Shown here piece by piece: positions 8,901-17,260 of a DNA stretch of 64,000 nt; position 1 is the first letter of the stretch, and the number at the start of each line of letters is the position of its first letter. The notes beneath the pieces were generated by a model. That model saw only the letters and a list, made by a program, of their open reading frames with translations, was not told where the DNA came from and searched no databases. The translations under genes and the position numbers were made by a program. The stretch is from positions 62,001 to 126,000 of the forward strand of contig CAYOWQ010000006.1 of assembly GCA_964407695.1 (NCBI GenBank). The letters are read 5' to 3'. Source of the DNA: CAYOWQ01 sp964407695. Lineage in GTDB: Bacteria > Planctomycetota > Phycisphaerae > Phycisphaerales > SM1A02.

Positions 8901-9206
8901 ATGGACCTATTGCCAGAGGCCGAGATCGAACAACTGATGAAAACCCTTCCGGATTGGGCGCTTGCGGGCGACGCCATTCAGCGCACGTACAACTTCACCG
9001 ACTTTGTTGCGGCCATCGCCTTCATCAACAAGGTTGCAGCTGAAGCGGAGCGAGTTCAACACCATCCCGACATTCTCATTCGTTACAACAAGGTAACGCT
9101 CACGCTTTCGACCCACGACGCCGGCGGCCTTACGGAAAAGGATTTCAATCTGGCCGCAACGGCGGATCGATTTCTCGACACTCGGCGGCGCGCTCCGGCG
9201 TCCTGA
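8901..9206 (+). CDS. phhB: Pterin-4a-carbinolamine dehydratase
   Basis: The enzyme dehydrates 4a-hydroxytetrahydrobiopterin and recycles the cofactor of aromatic amino-acid hydroxylases. In bacteria lacking such hydroxylases it may serve molybdopterin or another pterin step. The ATG at 8901 gives a 101-residue protein of normal family size starting MDLLPEAEIEQLMKTLPDW; an upstream extension to 8859 is not conserved-looking. The active-site signature is complete: VQHHPDILIRYNKVTLTLST, then HDAGGLTEKDFNLA. No phenylalanine hydroxylase gene is in the window, so the physiological partner is unknown. The stop lies 6 bp from the converging stop of mcsB. Confidence 0.92.
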   Translation: MDLLPEAEIEQLMKTLPDWALAGDAIQRTYNFTDFVAAIAFINKVAAEAERVQHHPDILIRYNKVTLTLSTHDAGGLTEKDFNLAATADRFLDTRRRAPAS

Positions 9207-9212
9207 CCAAAC

Positions 9213-10259
9213 TCAGGCGCTGAGGGCCTTTCGGAGGAGTGCAGCTCGGGCTTCGCGCAGTTGATCCGGTCCGAGTCCTTCATAGCCCGCCGTCTGCATG
9301 TGGGCGGGCTGAATCATCAGAAAGAGTCGGTTGATCGTTGTCGGCTCGATTCCCTCCAGCCGCCGCAGAAGGACGCCGAGGCGAACCCTCGACAACAACT
9401 TCATGGCTTCATCAACCCCCATCAGTCGCGCTCCGCGGAGGATGCCGATGCCCCGGTGTACTCGATCGTCGAGCAATGACGCGTGACGCTCCACCAGTGT
9501 TCTCCGCGCCTGCCGCTCATATTCGACGATGCGAGGCAGGATCATCGTCTCAAACCGATCGAGAAGGTCCGACTCGGTGAAACCGAGCGTGACCTGATTT
9601 GAAATCTGATAGAAGTCGCCCGCGGATTCAGATCCTTCTCCGTGGAATCCCCGCACGGCAAGGTGCAACTCCTCCGCCGCCCGGCGAAGTTTCTCGATCT
9701 CGTTGGTCAATTTCAGGGCCGGAAGATGAAGCATGGCGGAGAGGCGAATGCCGCAGCCGACATTCGTCGGACACGCGGTCAGGTAGCCCCACCGTTTGTG
9801 AAATGCAAAGTCGAGCGTGGACTCCATCGCGTCGTCGGTGGCGTTGGCGCGAAGGAATGCCTCGCGCAGGCGCTGGCCCGGCAGCAGCACCTGCATGCGG
9901 ACATGGTCTTCCTCGTTCACCATCACGCTCAATGCCTCATCCTGCGATACAGCTACAGCGCGCGGCTTATCGCCCTCGACAAACTGCCGCGAGATCAGGT
10001 GACGTTCGACCAGGAGCATCCGCTCTCTCGGCGACGCCTGATGCAGGTTCACCCACATCATGCCGGAATCGCTTTCCGGGCCAAACGGCGCCCGTCGAAC
10101 GAGATTCATCAAGTCATGACGCTGCTGAACCGACGCCCGGGCGACAAAGGGAATGCCCGAGATATTTCGCGCCAGCCGAACTCGCGTAGAAATGGTGACA
10201 TCAGATTCGGGCCCCGGCTCGCCCAGAAACGGCCCATGCAGCGTCAGCCTCATGTTCAT
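9213..10259 (-). CDS. mcsB: Protein arginine kinase McsB
   Basis: McsB is an ATP:guanido phosphotransferase that phosphorylates arginine side chains in proteins. In Bacillus this marks clients for ClpCP and inactivates the CtsR repressor. The 348 residues are typical (~350). Family motifs visible are STRVRLARNISGIPF, VNEEDHVRMQVLLPG, and FHKRWGYLTACPTNVGCGIR around the conserved Cys, then EGSESAGDFYQISNQVTLG and ARLMGVDEAMKLLSRVRLG. The start ATG overlaps the stop of mcsA by 4 bp, so the two are translationally coupled, as in Firmicutes. Neither ctsR nor clpC is adjacent here, unlike the Firmicute ctsR-mcsA-mcsB-clpC operon. Confidence 0.95.
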   Translation of the reverse strand: MNMRLTLHGPFLGEPGPESDVTISTRVRLARNISGIPFVARASVQQRHDLMNLVRRAPFGPESDSGMMWVNLHQASPRERMLLVERHLISRQFVEGDKPRAVAVSQDEALSVMVNEEDHVRMQVLLPGQRLREAFLRANATDDAMESTLDFAFHKRWGYLTACPTNVGCGIRLSAMLHLPALKLTNEIEKLRRAAEELHLAVRGFHGEGSESAGDFYQISNQVTLGFTESDLLDRFETMILPRIVEYERQARRTLVERHASLLDDRVHRGIGILRGARLMGVDEAMKLLSRVRLGVLLRRLEGIEPTTINRLFLMIQPAHMQTAGYEGLGPDQLREARAALLRKALSA

Positions 10260-10765
10260 GCCCCCTCCGCCCTCCCGACGTCGATTTCACGAATCCGGTC
10301 CCGAAGTTGGGCAGCGCGTTCGTATTGCTCGGCCGTCAGTGCATCCTGCAATTCCTTTGAGAGCCGCTGTCGCAGCACCTGCCGGTCAATTGAGTGACCG
10401 GTGCGCGAAGGCGTCTTGCCGACGTGGTGCGTGGCGCCCGCCTGCGCCCGTTCGATAATCGCCGCAAGATGCTGCGAGAAAGCGTCATAGCAGGCCGGGC
10501 AGCCGAGCGTTCCGGCCTGGCGAAACTGCGTGAAGGTCAGCCCGCATCCCGGGCAACTCACCGTCGCCCGTCGCGCCTGGTCGGGCGCGGGCTGTTGCGC
10601 AATCACAAACTTGGTGAGCAGTTGATTGATCGGCTGGTGCGTCACAAAGCCAAGCTGAGCGGCATGTTCCTCGCAGAGGTGCACCTCCCGCTTCTCATCA
10701 CCTTTGATGATGACTTCGTGAACGACGGCCGGTTTGTCACAGTGATCGCACTTCATAGGCCGCAA
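10256..10765 (-). CDS. mcsA: McsA-like zinc protein, activator of McsB (UvrB/UvrC motif)
   Basis: The protein has 169 residues. It starts MRPMKCDHCDKPAVVHEV, or MKCDHC from the second Met. It carries two treble-clef-like zinc modules: CDHC with a following HLCEEHAAQLG, and CPGCGLTFTQF with GTLGCPACYDAF. The C-terminus has a UvrB/UvrC (UVR) motif, LRQRLSKELQDALTAEQYER followed by AAQLRDRIREID. This is the McsA layout. McsA binds metal and stimulates the arginine kinase McsB. It is the first gene of a two-gene unit with mcsB, overlapping it by 4 bp. The only nearby promoter space is the 58 bp up to the kdsA stop. Confidence 0.93.
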   Translation of the reverse strand: MRPMKCDHCDKPAVVHEVIIKGDEKREVHLCEEHAAQLGFVTHQPINQLLTKFVIAQQPAPDQARRATVSCPGCGLTFTQFRQAGTLGCPACYDAFSQHLAAIIERAQAGATHHVGKTPSRTGHSIDRQVLRQRLSKELQDALTAEQYERAAQLRDRIREIDVGRAEGA

Positions 10766-10823
10766 ACCGCTTCACCCAGTATAGGAATTGCTTTCTGACC
10801 AGCACAGCAATTCCGGCCGTTTC

Positions 10824-11648
10824 CTACCCCTTGGACTTCAAGACGCGGCGGATGGCGTCCAGTTCCTGCATCAACGGTCCCATCGCCGAGAGCGACTGCA
10901 TCGTGCTGGCATCCGACCACGCCTTGGCGGGTTCAGGATGGGCTTCAAAGAACAGGGCATCCACACCCGCCGCAACAGCCGCTCTCGCCAGGATCGCCGC
11001 CCGATCGGGGCGCCCACCTGTGGATGTCTTGTCGCCCCCGGGAAGCTGAGTGGAATGTGTCACGTCGAAGCAAACGGGGCGGCCCAGCGCCATCATGTCG
11101 CCCAGTCCAATGAAATCGTTCACCAATCGCTGATACCCGAAGAAGGTACCTCGCTCAGTCAGCATAATCTCACGGCACCCGGCGTCATCAAGCTTGGTGA
11201 TCACGTTTCCCATCTCCGCAGGCGAGAGAAACTGACCTTTCTTGACGTTCACCGCCCGGCCCGTCTTCGCGGCCGCCACCAGCAGATCTGTTTGCCGACA
11301 CAAAAAGGCGGGGATCTGAAGGAGGTCCGCGACGTCGGCTGCGGCGGCGGCCTGATCCGGCTCATGAATATCGGTGCAGACCGGAACACCGAGGAGACTT
11401 TTCATCCGCTTCAGCTCCTGGAGACCCTCCGACAATCCAGGCCCGCGCTTGGAGCGGTTCGACGATCGATTGGCCTTGTCGAATGAAGCCTTGAAGACAT
11501 AGCCCCAACCGATCTGGTCACAGATGGCCTTGAGCGACGTACCGATGAGGTCATTGGTCCTGGGCTCTTCGAGGACGCAGGGGCCGCCGATCAAGACCAT
11601 TTTTCCCGATCCTGCCGTCACTGAACCGATCCTGCAGCCTCTGCTCAT
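10824..11648 (-). CDS. kdsA: 3-deoxy-8-phosphooctulonate (KDO-8-P) synthase
   Basis: KdsA condenses phosphoenolpyruvate with arabinose-5-phosphate, giving the precursor of Kdo in lipopolysaccharide inner core. I placed the start at the ATG at 11648 (MSRGCRIGSVTAGSGKM). The frame is open another 327 bp upstream, but that part reads as non-conserved sequence and overlaps the divergent DUF1444 gene. The resulting 274 residues match KdsA. Diagnostic motifs are LIGGPCVLEEPR, VFKASFDKANRSSNRSKRGP (the KdsA KANRSS motif), TDIHEPDQA, and PVCFDVTHSTQLPGGDKTST. The final FFEAHPEPAKAWSDAS is also typical. Its presence supports an LPS-bearing cell envelope. Confidence 0.95.
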   Translation of the reverse strand: MSRGCRIGSVTAGSGKMVLIGGPCVLEEPRTNDLIGTSLKAICDQIGWGYVFKASFDKANRSSNRSKRGPGLSEGLQELKRMKSLLGVPVCTDIHEPDQAAAAADVADLLQIPAFLCRQTDLLVAAAKTGRAVNVKKGQFLSPAEMGNVITKLDDAGCREIMLTERGTFFGYQRLVNDFIGLGDMMALGRPVCFDVTHSTQLPGGDKTSTGGRPDRAAILARAAVAAGVDALFFEAHPEPAKAWSDASTMQSLSAMGPLMQELDAIRRVLKSKG

Positions 11649-11849
11649 TGGGCATGAGGGTAGCCCCGATTCGCTCGACCTGTCACAGATCGCCCAAATT
11701 CTGCCAAATGTCCATGCCGATAACCACATTCGGAACGGTCCTGACGGGAAAACTGAGGCTGAGCCGAAACAACCCCACCGATTGCGTCGAATGAATAGAT
11801 GTAAACCCGTGTCTCTACAAGGGTTGGATACGCAGTTGGAGCCGCGCCC

Positions 11850-12644
11850 ATGTCCATGATGCCGCGAGAACCCGAAGCCTTCGGCGAACAGGTCATCAAG
11901 ATCCTGAAGCGCCACTTCCCAGACCGAAATCCCGAGCTTGCCGGCCCGCTCGACGTCATTATCAACGGCAAACATCTCGGCCTCGAGAATCTCTATCGCA
12001 TGGTCATGCGTGACCCCAATCGCGGTGTCGAAATCGTCGAGACCTATCTCGACCGGCTCCTGGAGGGCGATACCCTTAACGTCACTCCGCTGCCGCTTTC
12101 GGTCGCCCGCGCCCGAATCATGCCGCGGATTCAGCCCCTCTCAATTTTCCGCCACCTCGATCGCGAACAGGTGGCGCACATCCCCTTTGTGAACGACACC
12201 GTTGTGGTGTTTGTCATCGACCTGCCCAATATGACCGTCAGCATCACCACCGAACAGATGATCCGGTGGGGCATGCAGGCCGACGACCTCGAACAAATCG
12301 CCCGGGAGAACCTCGCCCGCTACGCGCCCGACCTGCAAATTCAGATCGTGGACTCCACCGAGGGCGGCCGTGCGGCCATTGTCTCCCAGCAAGACGGCTA
12401 CGACGCCGCGAGACTTCTGCTCGACAAGCTCCACGAGCGCCTGGCGCCTGAGCTCAAGGGCGATTTCTATGTCGCCACGCCGGCGAGAGACATGTTCCTC
12501 GCCCTTTCCTGCGATCCGGCTGAGTTTGTGAATCGCCTTCAGGAGCGAGTGGTTCTCGACTACAAGCGACTCCCTTACCCGATCACCGACGCCCTGTTTG
12601 TGGTCACCCGCGACGGCGTAGCGGGCACCCGCGAAGCGGCCTGA
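11850..12644 (+). CDS. DUF1444 family protein
   Basis: This is a 264-residue soluble protein of the DUF1444 (YtpQ-like) family. The central segment PFVNDTVVVFVIDLPNMTVS with TTEQMIRWGMQADDLEQIAR, and the later EFVNRLQERVVLDYKRLPYP, are characteristic. The biochemical function of the family is not established. No signal peptide or membrane segment is present. It is transcribed divergently from kdsA (about 200 bp between starts), and its stop abuts the converging Lon-N gene with no spacer. The N-terminus reads MSMMPREPEAFGEQVIKILK, with two possible nearby Met starts. Confidence 0.8.
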   Translation: MSMMPREPEAFGEQVIKILKRHFPDRNPELAGPLDVIINGKHLGLENLYRMVMRDPNRGVEIVETYLDRLLEGDTLNVTPLPLSVARARIMPRIQPLSIFRHLDREQVAHIPFVNDTVVVFVIDLPNMTVSITTEQMIRWGMQADDLEQIARENLARYAPDLQIQIVDSTEGGRAAIVSQQDGYDAARLLLDKLHERLAPELKGDFYVATPARDMFLALSCDPAEFVNRLQERVVLDYKRLPYPITDALFVVTRDGVAGTREAA

Positions 12645-13367
12645 TCAGTTCCAGCTCAGGCCCTTGGGCCAATCTCGCCAATTCTGATGATCGGCCCGTG
12701 CCACGATGCGGTCCAATTCGTTCAATTCCCCGAGAATCGTCGCTGCTCGGCGCTTCACATTCGGCTCAGCCAGCAGCCGGTACTTCACTTCCTCATTCTT
12801 GATCAGGGTGAAGCCGACCAGTTCAAGCAGCGCTGACATCGGCAGTTCCTGGTGATCCAGCAGTTCCTTGACCGTGTCGGCGGCGCACATTCGCTTCAAC
12901 TGCGGCCCGCGCAACAGCCTGCGAATCGTCTCGCGAACCCCCGGTAATTCTGCCTGTGGCAGGTCCGGCCGGTCAACAATGGCCAACCGCGCTGTCCGAT
13001 ACAGCCGATCGCCATCCGGCTCGTTTACGGAAACGATTCGTCCGCGGCAAATTCCTTGCAGAACGATATGACATCGATCGTCGACCAGAGGCTCGTGATG
13101 CATGATCTGGCCCACGCACACCGCCGGCCGAAGCACGGCGAATGATTCGCCGCTTCCAGCCTTCATGGGCTCAAACGTCGCCATGGCGATCTGCCCCGCC
13201 GTGGTCAGACGGTTTCCCACCATCTGATCGAGGCAATCGCTGACCATCTGTCGATATCGCGGCTCAAAGATCTGCAGCGGCTGCAGCGCGTGCGGCAGAA
13301 GCACCACTCCCGGGATCGGAAACAGAGGCATCGGTTTGCCGAAATTGACGCGAATCTCCTCGCCCAT
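12645..13367 (-). CDS. Lon N-terminal (LON substrate-binding) domain protein
   Basis: The protein has 240 residues. It begins with the hallmark of the Lon/cereblon N-terminal domain: MPLFPIPGVVLLPHALQPLQ, then IFEPRYRQMVSDCL. VGQIMHHEPLVDDRCHIVLQGICRGRI follows within the same domain. The rest is helical (PQAELPGVRETIRRLL, then LLDHQELPMSALLELVGFTL). The ATPase and protease domains of Lon are absent, so this is a free-standing substrate-recognition-like domain. Many bacteria carry such proteins; their clients are unknown. Its 5' end is divergent from the aminotransferase gene with ~100 bp between starts. Confidence 0.87.
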   Translation of the reverse strand: MGEEIRVNFGKPMPLFPIPGVVLLPHALQPLQIFEPRYRQMVSDCLDQMVGNRLTTAGQIAMATFEPMKAGSGESFAVLRPAVCVGQIMHHEPLVDDRCHIVLQGICRGRIVSVNEPDGDRLYRTARLAIVDRPDLPQAELPGVRETIRRLLRGPQLKRMCAADTVKELLDHQELPMSALLELVGFTLIKNEEVKYRLLAEPNVKRRAATILGELNELDRIVARADHQNWRDWPKGLSWN

Positions 13368-13469
13368 CGCCCCATGCTAGGCCGAATCGGGCGCAGTGCG
13401 ATCAATATTGACTTCCGCTGCCGCACATCCAGCGAAATCGGGCTGTGCCGCGCGTGGTATCCTCCCGCC

Positions 13470-14693
13470 ATGCACTTCTCCGATCGTGTTCTCAGTCTGA
13501 AGGAGTCGTCCACGCTCGCCGTGACCGCCAAGGCCGCAGCCTTGCGCGCCGCCGGGCACGACGTCATCGGTTTCGGCATGGGTGAGCCTGATTTCGATAC
13601 CCCCGCGCACATCAAGCAGGCCGCAGTAGAAGCGCTCAATGCGGGCAAGACCCGGTATACGGCCACGGCGGGCGAACTCGCCGCTCGCCAGGCCATCGCC
13701 GACAAGCTCAAACGGGACAACGGCGTCTCGGTCACCCCGGCCGACATTACGATTACCGCCGGTGCGAAGCACGCGCTCTACATGGCCCTGCAGTGCCTGC
13801 TCGATCCCGGCAAGAACCAGCAGGTCATTCTTCCAACGCCGGCGTGGGTCTCGTACCGCCCGCTGATCGAACTCGCCGGCGGCATCTGCGTGGAGGTCGA
13901 GGGACCAATGTCGCGTGACTTCAAGATGACGCCGCAGCAGCTTGAAGCCGCCATCACACCCTCCACCACTGCGCTTCTCTTCAACAGCCCATCCAATCCG
14001 TGCAGCGTCGTCTACACGCCCGCCGAGATGGAGGCTCTCGCGGCGGTGCTTCGCAAGCATCCGGCCGTTACCGTTATCACCGACGAGATTTACGAGAAGC
14101 TCGTCTACCCCGAGGCGCAGCCGGGTCTTCGCCACGCTTCGCTCGCGGCGATGCCCGGTCTCGCGGAGCGCACCATCACCATCAACGGCATGTCGAAGGC
14201 CTACGCCATGACTGGCTGGCGCATCGGTTATGCCGCATGCCCGCCAGGATCGGGCCTCGCAGCACAGATGGTCAAGCTGCAGGGCCAGATGACAAACAAC
14301 ATCACTTCATTCACCTATGCGGCCATCGTGGCTGCCCTCAACGGCCCTCAGGATTCTGTCGAGGTCATGCGCAAGGCCTATGCCCATCGCGGCCGTGTGA
14401 TGGCCGGCCGCCTGCGCGACGCGCAACTCCCGGTGGTGGAGCCGACGGGGGCCTTTTACGTGTTTCCGGATGTTTCGAGCCTGTTTGGACGTGCCAGCGG
14501 GGGCGGAAGACCGATCCGATGTGCCGGCACACTTGCTGAGGCGCTTCTGGACGAGGCGAAAGTGGCCGTGGTTCCCGGCGACGATTTCGGCGCCGGCTCC
14601 GAGCGACACATTCGTCTCTGCTTCGCCTGTGCCGAGAAGAACATCGAGGACGGCTGCACTCGTATTGCGGCCTGGCTGAAGAAGGTGCATTAG
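13470..14693 (+). CDS. Class I/II pyridoxal-phosphate aminotransferase (aspartate aminotransferase-like)
   Basis: A PLP-dependent fold-type I aminotransferase of 407 residues from the ATG at 13470 (MHFSDRVLSLKESSTLAVTA). The open frame extends 60 codons further, into the divergent Lon-N gene, and I reject that part. Motifs are VIGFGMGEPDFDTP, TRYTATAGELAARQAI, TAGAKHALYMALQCLL, LLFNSPSNPCSVVYTP, VITDEIYEKLVYPEA, and the PLP-lysine region TINGMSKAYAMTGWRIGYAA. The subgroup is the Ib AspAT type widespread in bacteria (AspB/AatA-like). Substrate preference between aspartate, aromatic amino acids and prephenate cannot be decided by eye. A small VOC gene follows 31 bp downstream. Confidence 0.9.
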   Translation: MHFSDRVLSLKESSTLAVTAKAAALRAAGHDVIGFGMGEPDFDTPAHIKQAAVEALNAGKTRYTATAGELAARQAIADKLKRDNGVSVTPADITITAGAKHALYMALQCLLDPGKNQQVILPTPAWVSYRPLIELAGGICVEVEGPMSRDFKMTPQQLEAAITPSTTALLFNSPSNPCSVVYTPAEMEALAAVLRKHPAVTVITDEIYEKLVYPEAQPGLRHASLAAMPGLAERTITINGMSKAYAMTGWRIGYAACPPGSGLAAQMVKLQGQMTNNITSFTYAAIVAALNGPQDSVEVMRKAYAHRGRVMAGRLRDAQLPVVEPTGAFYVFPDVSSLFGRASGGGRPIRCAGTLAEALLDEAKVAVVPGDDFGAGSERHIRLCFACAEKNIEDGCTRIAAWLKKVH

Positions 14694-14724
14694 GGACTCT
14701 GATCTTCCTCGCAAGGAGAGAAGC

Positions 14725-15078
14725 ATGATCACCGGCGTTCACACCATGTTCTACACCGACGACGCCGATGGGCTTCGCGCCTTCCTGCGCGACAAGCTCA
14801 AGTTCCCGTTTACCGACGTCGGCGGCGGGTGGCTCATCTTCGATACGCCGAAGGGCGACATGGGATGCCATCCCGCGGAGGATCGCGATGGCGCCCGCAG
14901 CGGCACTCACGCCATCAGCTTCTTCTGTGACGACATCGAAAAGACGGTGGCTGAATTGAAATCCCGAGGCGTCGAGTTCACCCAACCCGTCGAGGATCAC
15001 GGCTACGGGTTTGTGACATTCTTCAAGGTGCCGGGCGACTTCGAAATTCAGCTGTATCAGCCGAAGTACAGGAAGTAG
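14725..15078 (+). CDS. VOC (glyoxalase/bleomycin resistance/dioxygenase) superfamily protein
   Basis: This 117-residue single-domain protein starts MITGVHTMFYTDDADGLRAF after a clear AAGGAGAG Shine-Dalgarno 6 nt upstream. The pattern of an N-terminal strand with a metal-ligand His (VHTMFY), a C-terminal strand with THAISFFCDDIEKTVAELK, and FKVPGDFEIQLYQPKY with its terminal Glu fits one VOC module. Such modules form dimers with a metal site made from both halves. The family includes lyases, dioxygenases and resistance proteins, and this one cannot be assigned a substrate. It probably shares a transcript with the aminotransferase. It converges on the DUF486 gene with 2 bp between stops. Confidence 0.82.
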   Translation: MITGVHTMFYTDDADGLRAFLRDKLKFPFTDVGGGWLIFDTPKGDMGCHPAEDRDGARSGTHAISFFCDDIEKTVAELKSRGVEFTQPVEDHGYGFVTFFKVPGDFEIQLYQPKYRK

Positions 15079-15080
15079 AT

Positions 15081-15437
15081 CTACCCCGCCCCAATCCCGC
15101 CCCGAAACATGAAGTACGCCGCGGCCACCATGCACAAGGCCGCCCAGAGGTAATCGAGCTTCAGCGGCTCGCGCAGGTAGAACAACGCAAACGGCACAAA
15201 CACGGTCAGCGTCACCACCTCTTGAATGATCTTCAGCTGGGCGACCGACATCTGCGCTGCCCCGATTCGGTTCGCCGGAACCTGCAGCATGTACTCAAAG
15301 AACGCCACGCCCCAGGAAACGATCGCCGCAATAAACCAAGGTTTGCTGTTCAGCTCCTTCAGGTGGGCGTACCAGGCGAACGTCATGAAGACGTTGGAGG
15401 CGGTCAGCAGCAGGACGGTCTGCACCAGTATCTTCAT
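15081..15437 (-). CDS. DMT-superfamily small membrane protein (DUF486)
   Basis: The protein has 118 residues with four predicted transmembrane helices, covering most of the chain. The sequence MKILVQTVLLLTASNVFMTF, then AWYAHLKEL, and a second half with VSWGVAFFEYMLQVPANRIG, AQLKIIQEVVTLTVFVPFA and FYLREPLKLDYLWAALCMVA, is characteristic of DUF486. This family belongs to the drug/metabolite transporter superfamily and resembles half of an EmaA/SMR-type carrier. It probably functions as an oligomer in the inner membrane. The substrate is unknown. It is flanked by convergent and divergent genes and so is likely monocistronic. Confidence 0.88.
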   Translation of the reverse strand: MKILVQTVLLLTASNVFMTFAWYAHLKELNSKPWFIAAIVSWGVAFFEYMLQVPANRIGAAQMSVAQLKIIQEVVTLTVFVPFALFYLREPLKLDYLWAALCMVAAAYFMFRGGIGAG

Positions 15438-15584
15438 GTGGCGTCGCCGGGTGTGTTGAGGCCGACATTATCGTCACCGAGCAGTCCGCAGCCACAATTC
15501 ATCGCGGTCCTGAAACGGATTTTCGTTGCCGCAACCCTCGCCGCGACGTAGGCTCGTGGAGTCTCAGAGGTTGAGGAGAAAGCC

Positions 15585-17225
15585 TTGATACGAATTGCTC
15601 TGACGCTTGTCTGCAGCCTTGCATGGGCCGCGTGTTGTTTCGGCGGCCGGCCATCGGGCCCTGCCGCGAGCCACCCGCCACCGCTGCCAGCCACCAGGAA
15701 TGCTCATTTTCGCGGTGGGCTCGGCGCGTGTTGGCTCCATCCTGCAAATTCCACTTGCATCACGCCGAGCCAGCGCCAGCGCATCGAGCGGCGAATCGTG
15801 GAGAATCGCACCAGGCTGGGGATCAATCCCGGTCGCCTCGCGGCCGGGGGCGGTGTTGCCGGCGAGACACTCCTCTATCGCTACTATCCGCAGGGTGGAA
15901 CGTTCGATCACGATCTTCTCCCGCCCGGGTTCGTTGACCACGACGCAAGTTTCGGATTTCAGGACTACTCCTGCCATCCGTTTACCTACGACGGGCACGC
16001 CGGCACCGACACCGGTCTTCGTTCCTTTGCCGAACAGTTGATCGGCATGCCGGTCTTTGCCGCACTCGACGGCGTCGTGATCGATTCCAATGACGGCGAG
16101 CCCGACATGAATCTCAATGGCGGAGACGCCGGAAACTACGTGATTCTCGACAACGGTTCCGGCCGCGAGACATGGTATTTCCACCTGAAGAAGGACTCCG
16201 TTGCCGTCGCTATCGGCGAGAACGTGGCTGCAGGCCAGCAGCTTGGACTGGCGGCCTCCAGCGGCAACTCCTTCGGTCCGCACCTTCACTTTGAGTCCCG
16301 CCAAGCGGGCCAGGTATTCGACCCGTTCGCCGGCGCCTGCAATCTGGCGGACAGCGGATTCGAAACCCAGCCGCCGCTTACGCTGACGCCATATCTCGCG
16401 GACTTCGGCGCCACCGTCGAAGACCTGTTCATGGGAGATCCCCTTCCCTTCGAACAGCCCCGCACCGGCCAGTTCGGCTTCGACGATGTGTTCATTTATC
16501 TCTGGTTTCAGGCCGCCAACCTTCCCGCCGACGCGGCGTGGCGATTTGTCTTCCTACGGCCCGACGGCACGACGGCTTTGGACGAGAGCGGAACGCTTGG
16601 AAACGTTTCCTTCCTTCGCTATTGGCCCGGCTTCTTCTACTGGTACGTGGAAGACATGCACACCATTGCCGGCACATGGCATGTCGATGTCTATTTCGAC
16701 AACCAACTGATGGTGCATGCCCCCATCGAAGTCGTGGCGGTGAAGGACCCAAACTTCAATCGTGCCCCGGAGCCGATTGCGGCACACTTCGAACCCGCCG
16801 CCCCCGCGCCGGACGACGTCATCTTCTGCCGCATTGAGACTTCGCTCACGGTCGATGACAAGGACTACGACACCCTCCGATATCACTACCTGTGGACGCT
16901 CGATGGCAATGCGGTGCGCGACGTCATCACGGCCGCTCATTCCGACGCCATTCCACGCTCGACTGCGCAGCCCGGTCAGACCATCGCCTGCGCCGTGACA
17001 CCGAATGACGGAAAGGTTGATGGGCCGTCAGCTGCTGTTTCATGGACAATGCCGGTGAACTGTCCGGCCGACTTGAATGGCGACAACGCCGTCAATGGCG
17101 CCGACCTCGGTTTGCTGCTAAGCGACTGGAACGCCGCCAAATCAGCCGCCGACCTCAATGATGATGGCATGGTGAACGGCGCCGATCTTGGCCTTCTGCT
17201 GAGCGCCTGGGGCGGTTGCGCCTGA
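15585..17225 (+). CDS. Secreted M23-family metallopeptidase with C-terminal dockerin-like repeats
   Basis: The protein has 546 residues with a signal peptide (MIRIALTLVCSLAWAACCFG). The peptidase domain (about residues 120-245) carries the LytM/M23 zinc signature: FTYDGHAGTDTGLRSF supplies HxxxD, and FGPHLHFESR supplies HxH. The spacing with YVILDNGSGRETWYFHLKKD is typical. M23 enzymes usually cut peptidoglycan cross-bridges or other glycine-rich peptides. Two Ig-like or beta-sandwich segments follow. The last ~55 residues hold two dockerin-type calcium-binding repeats: ADLNGDNAVNGADLGLLLSD and ADLNDDGMVNGADLGLLLSA. The same module ends the subtilase at 20.1 kb. The gene stands alone, divergent from the DUF486 gene. 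Confidence 0.88.
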   Translation: MIRIALTLVCSLAWAACCFGGRPSGPAASHPPPLPATRNAHFRGGLGACWLHPANSTCITPSQRQRIERRIVENRTRLGINPGRLAAGGGVAGETLLYRYYPQGGTFDHDLLPPGFVDHDASFGFQDYSCHPFTYDGHAGTDTGLRSFAEQLIGMPVFAALDGVVIDSNDGEPDMNLNGGDAGNYVILDNGSGRETWYFHLKKDSVAVAIGENVAAGQQLGLAASSGNSFGPHLHFESRQAGQVFDPFAGACNLADSGFETQPPLTLTPYLADFGATVEDLFMGDPLPFEQPRTGQFGFDDVFIYLWFQAANLPADAAWRFVFLRPDGTTALDESGTLGNVSFLRYWPGFFYWYVEDMHTIAGTWHVDVYFDNQLMVHAPIEVVAVKDPNFNRAPEPIAAHFEPAAPAPDDVIFCRIETSLTVDDKDYDTLRYHYLWTLDGNAVRDVITAAHSDAIPRSTAQPGQTIACAVTPNDGKVDGPSAAVSWTMPVNCPADLNGDNAVNGADLGLLLSDWNAAKSAADLNDDGMVNGADLGLLLSAWGGCA

Positions 17226-17260
17226 TCGTCTCGGCGCGTTGTCGATTGCACCCCGTGCTA

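Noticed and set aside
10824..11975. Longer kdsA reading frame starting at 11975
   Set aside because: The N-terminal 109 codons are not KdsA-like and overlap the divergent DUF1444 gene. The ATG at 11648 gives a protein of normal length.
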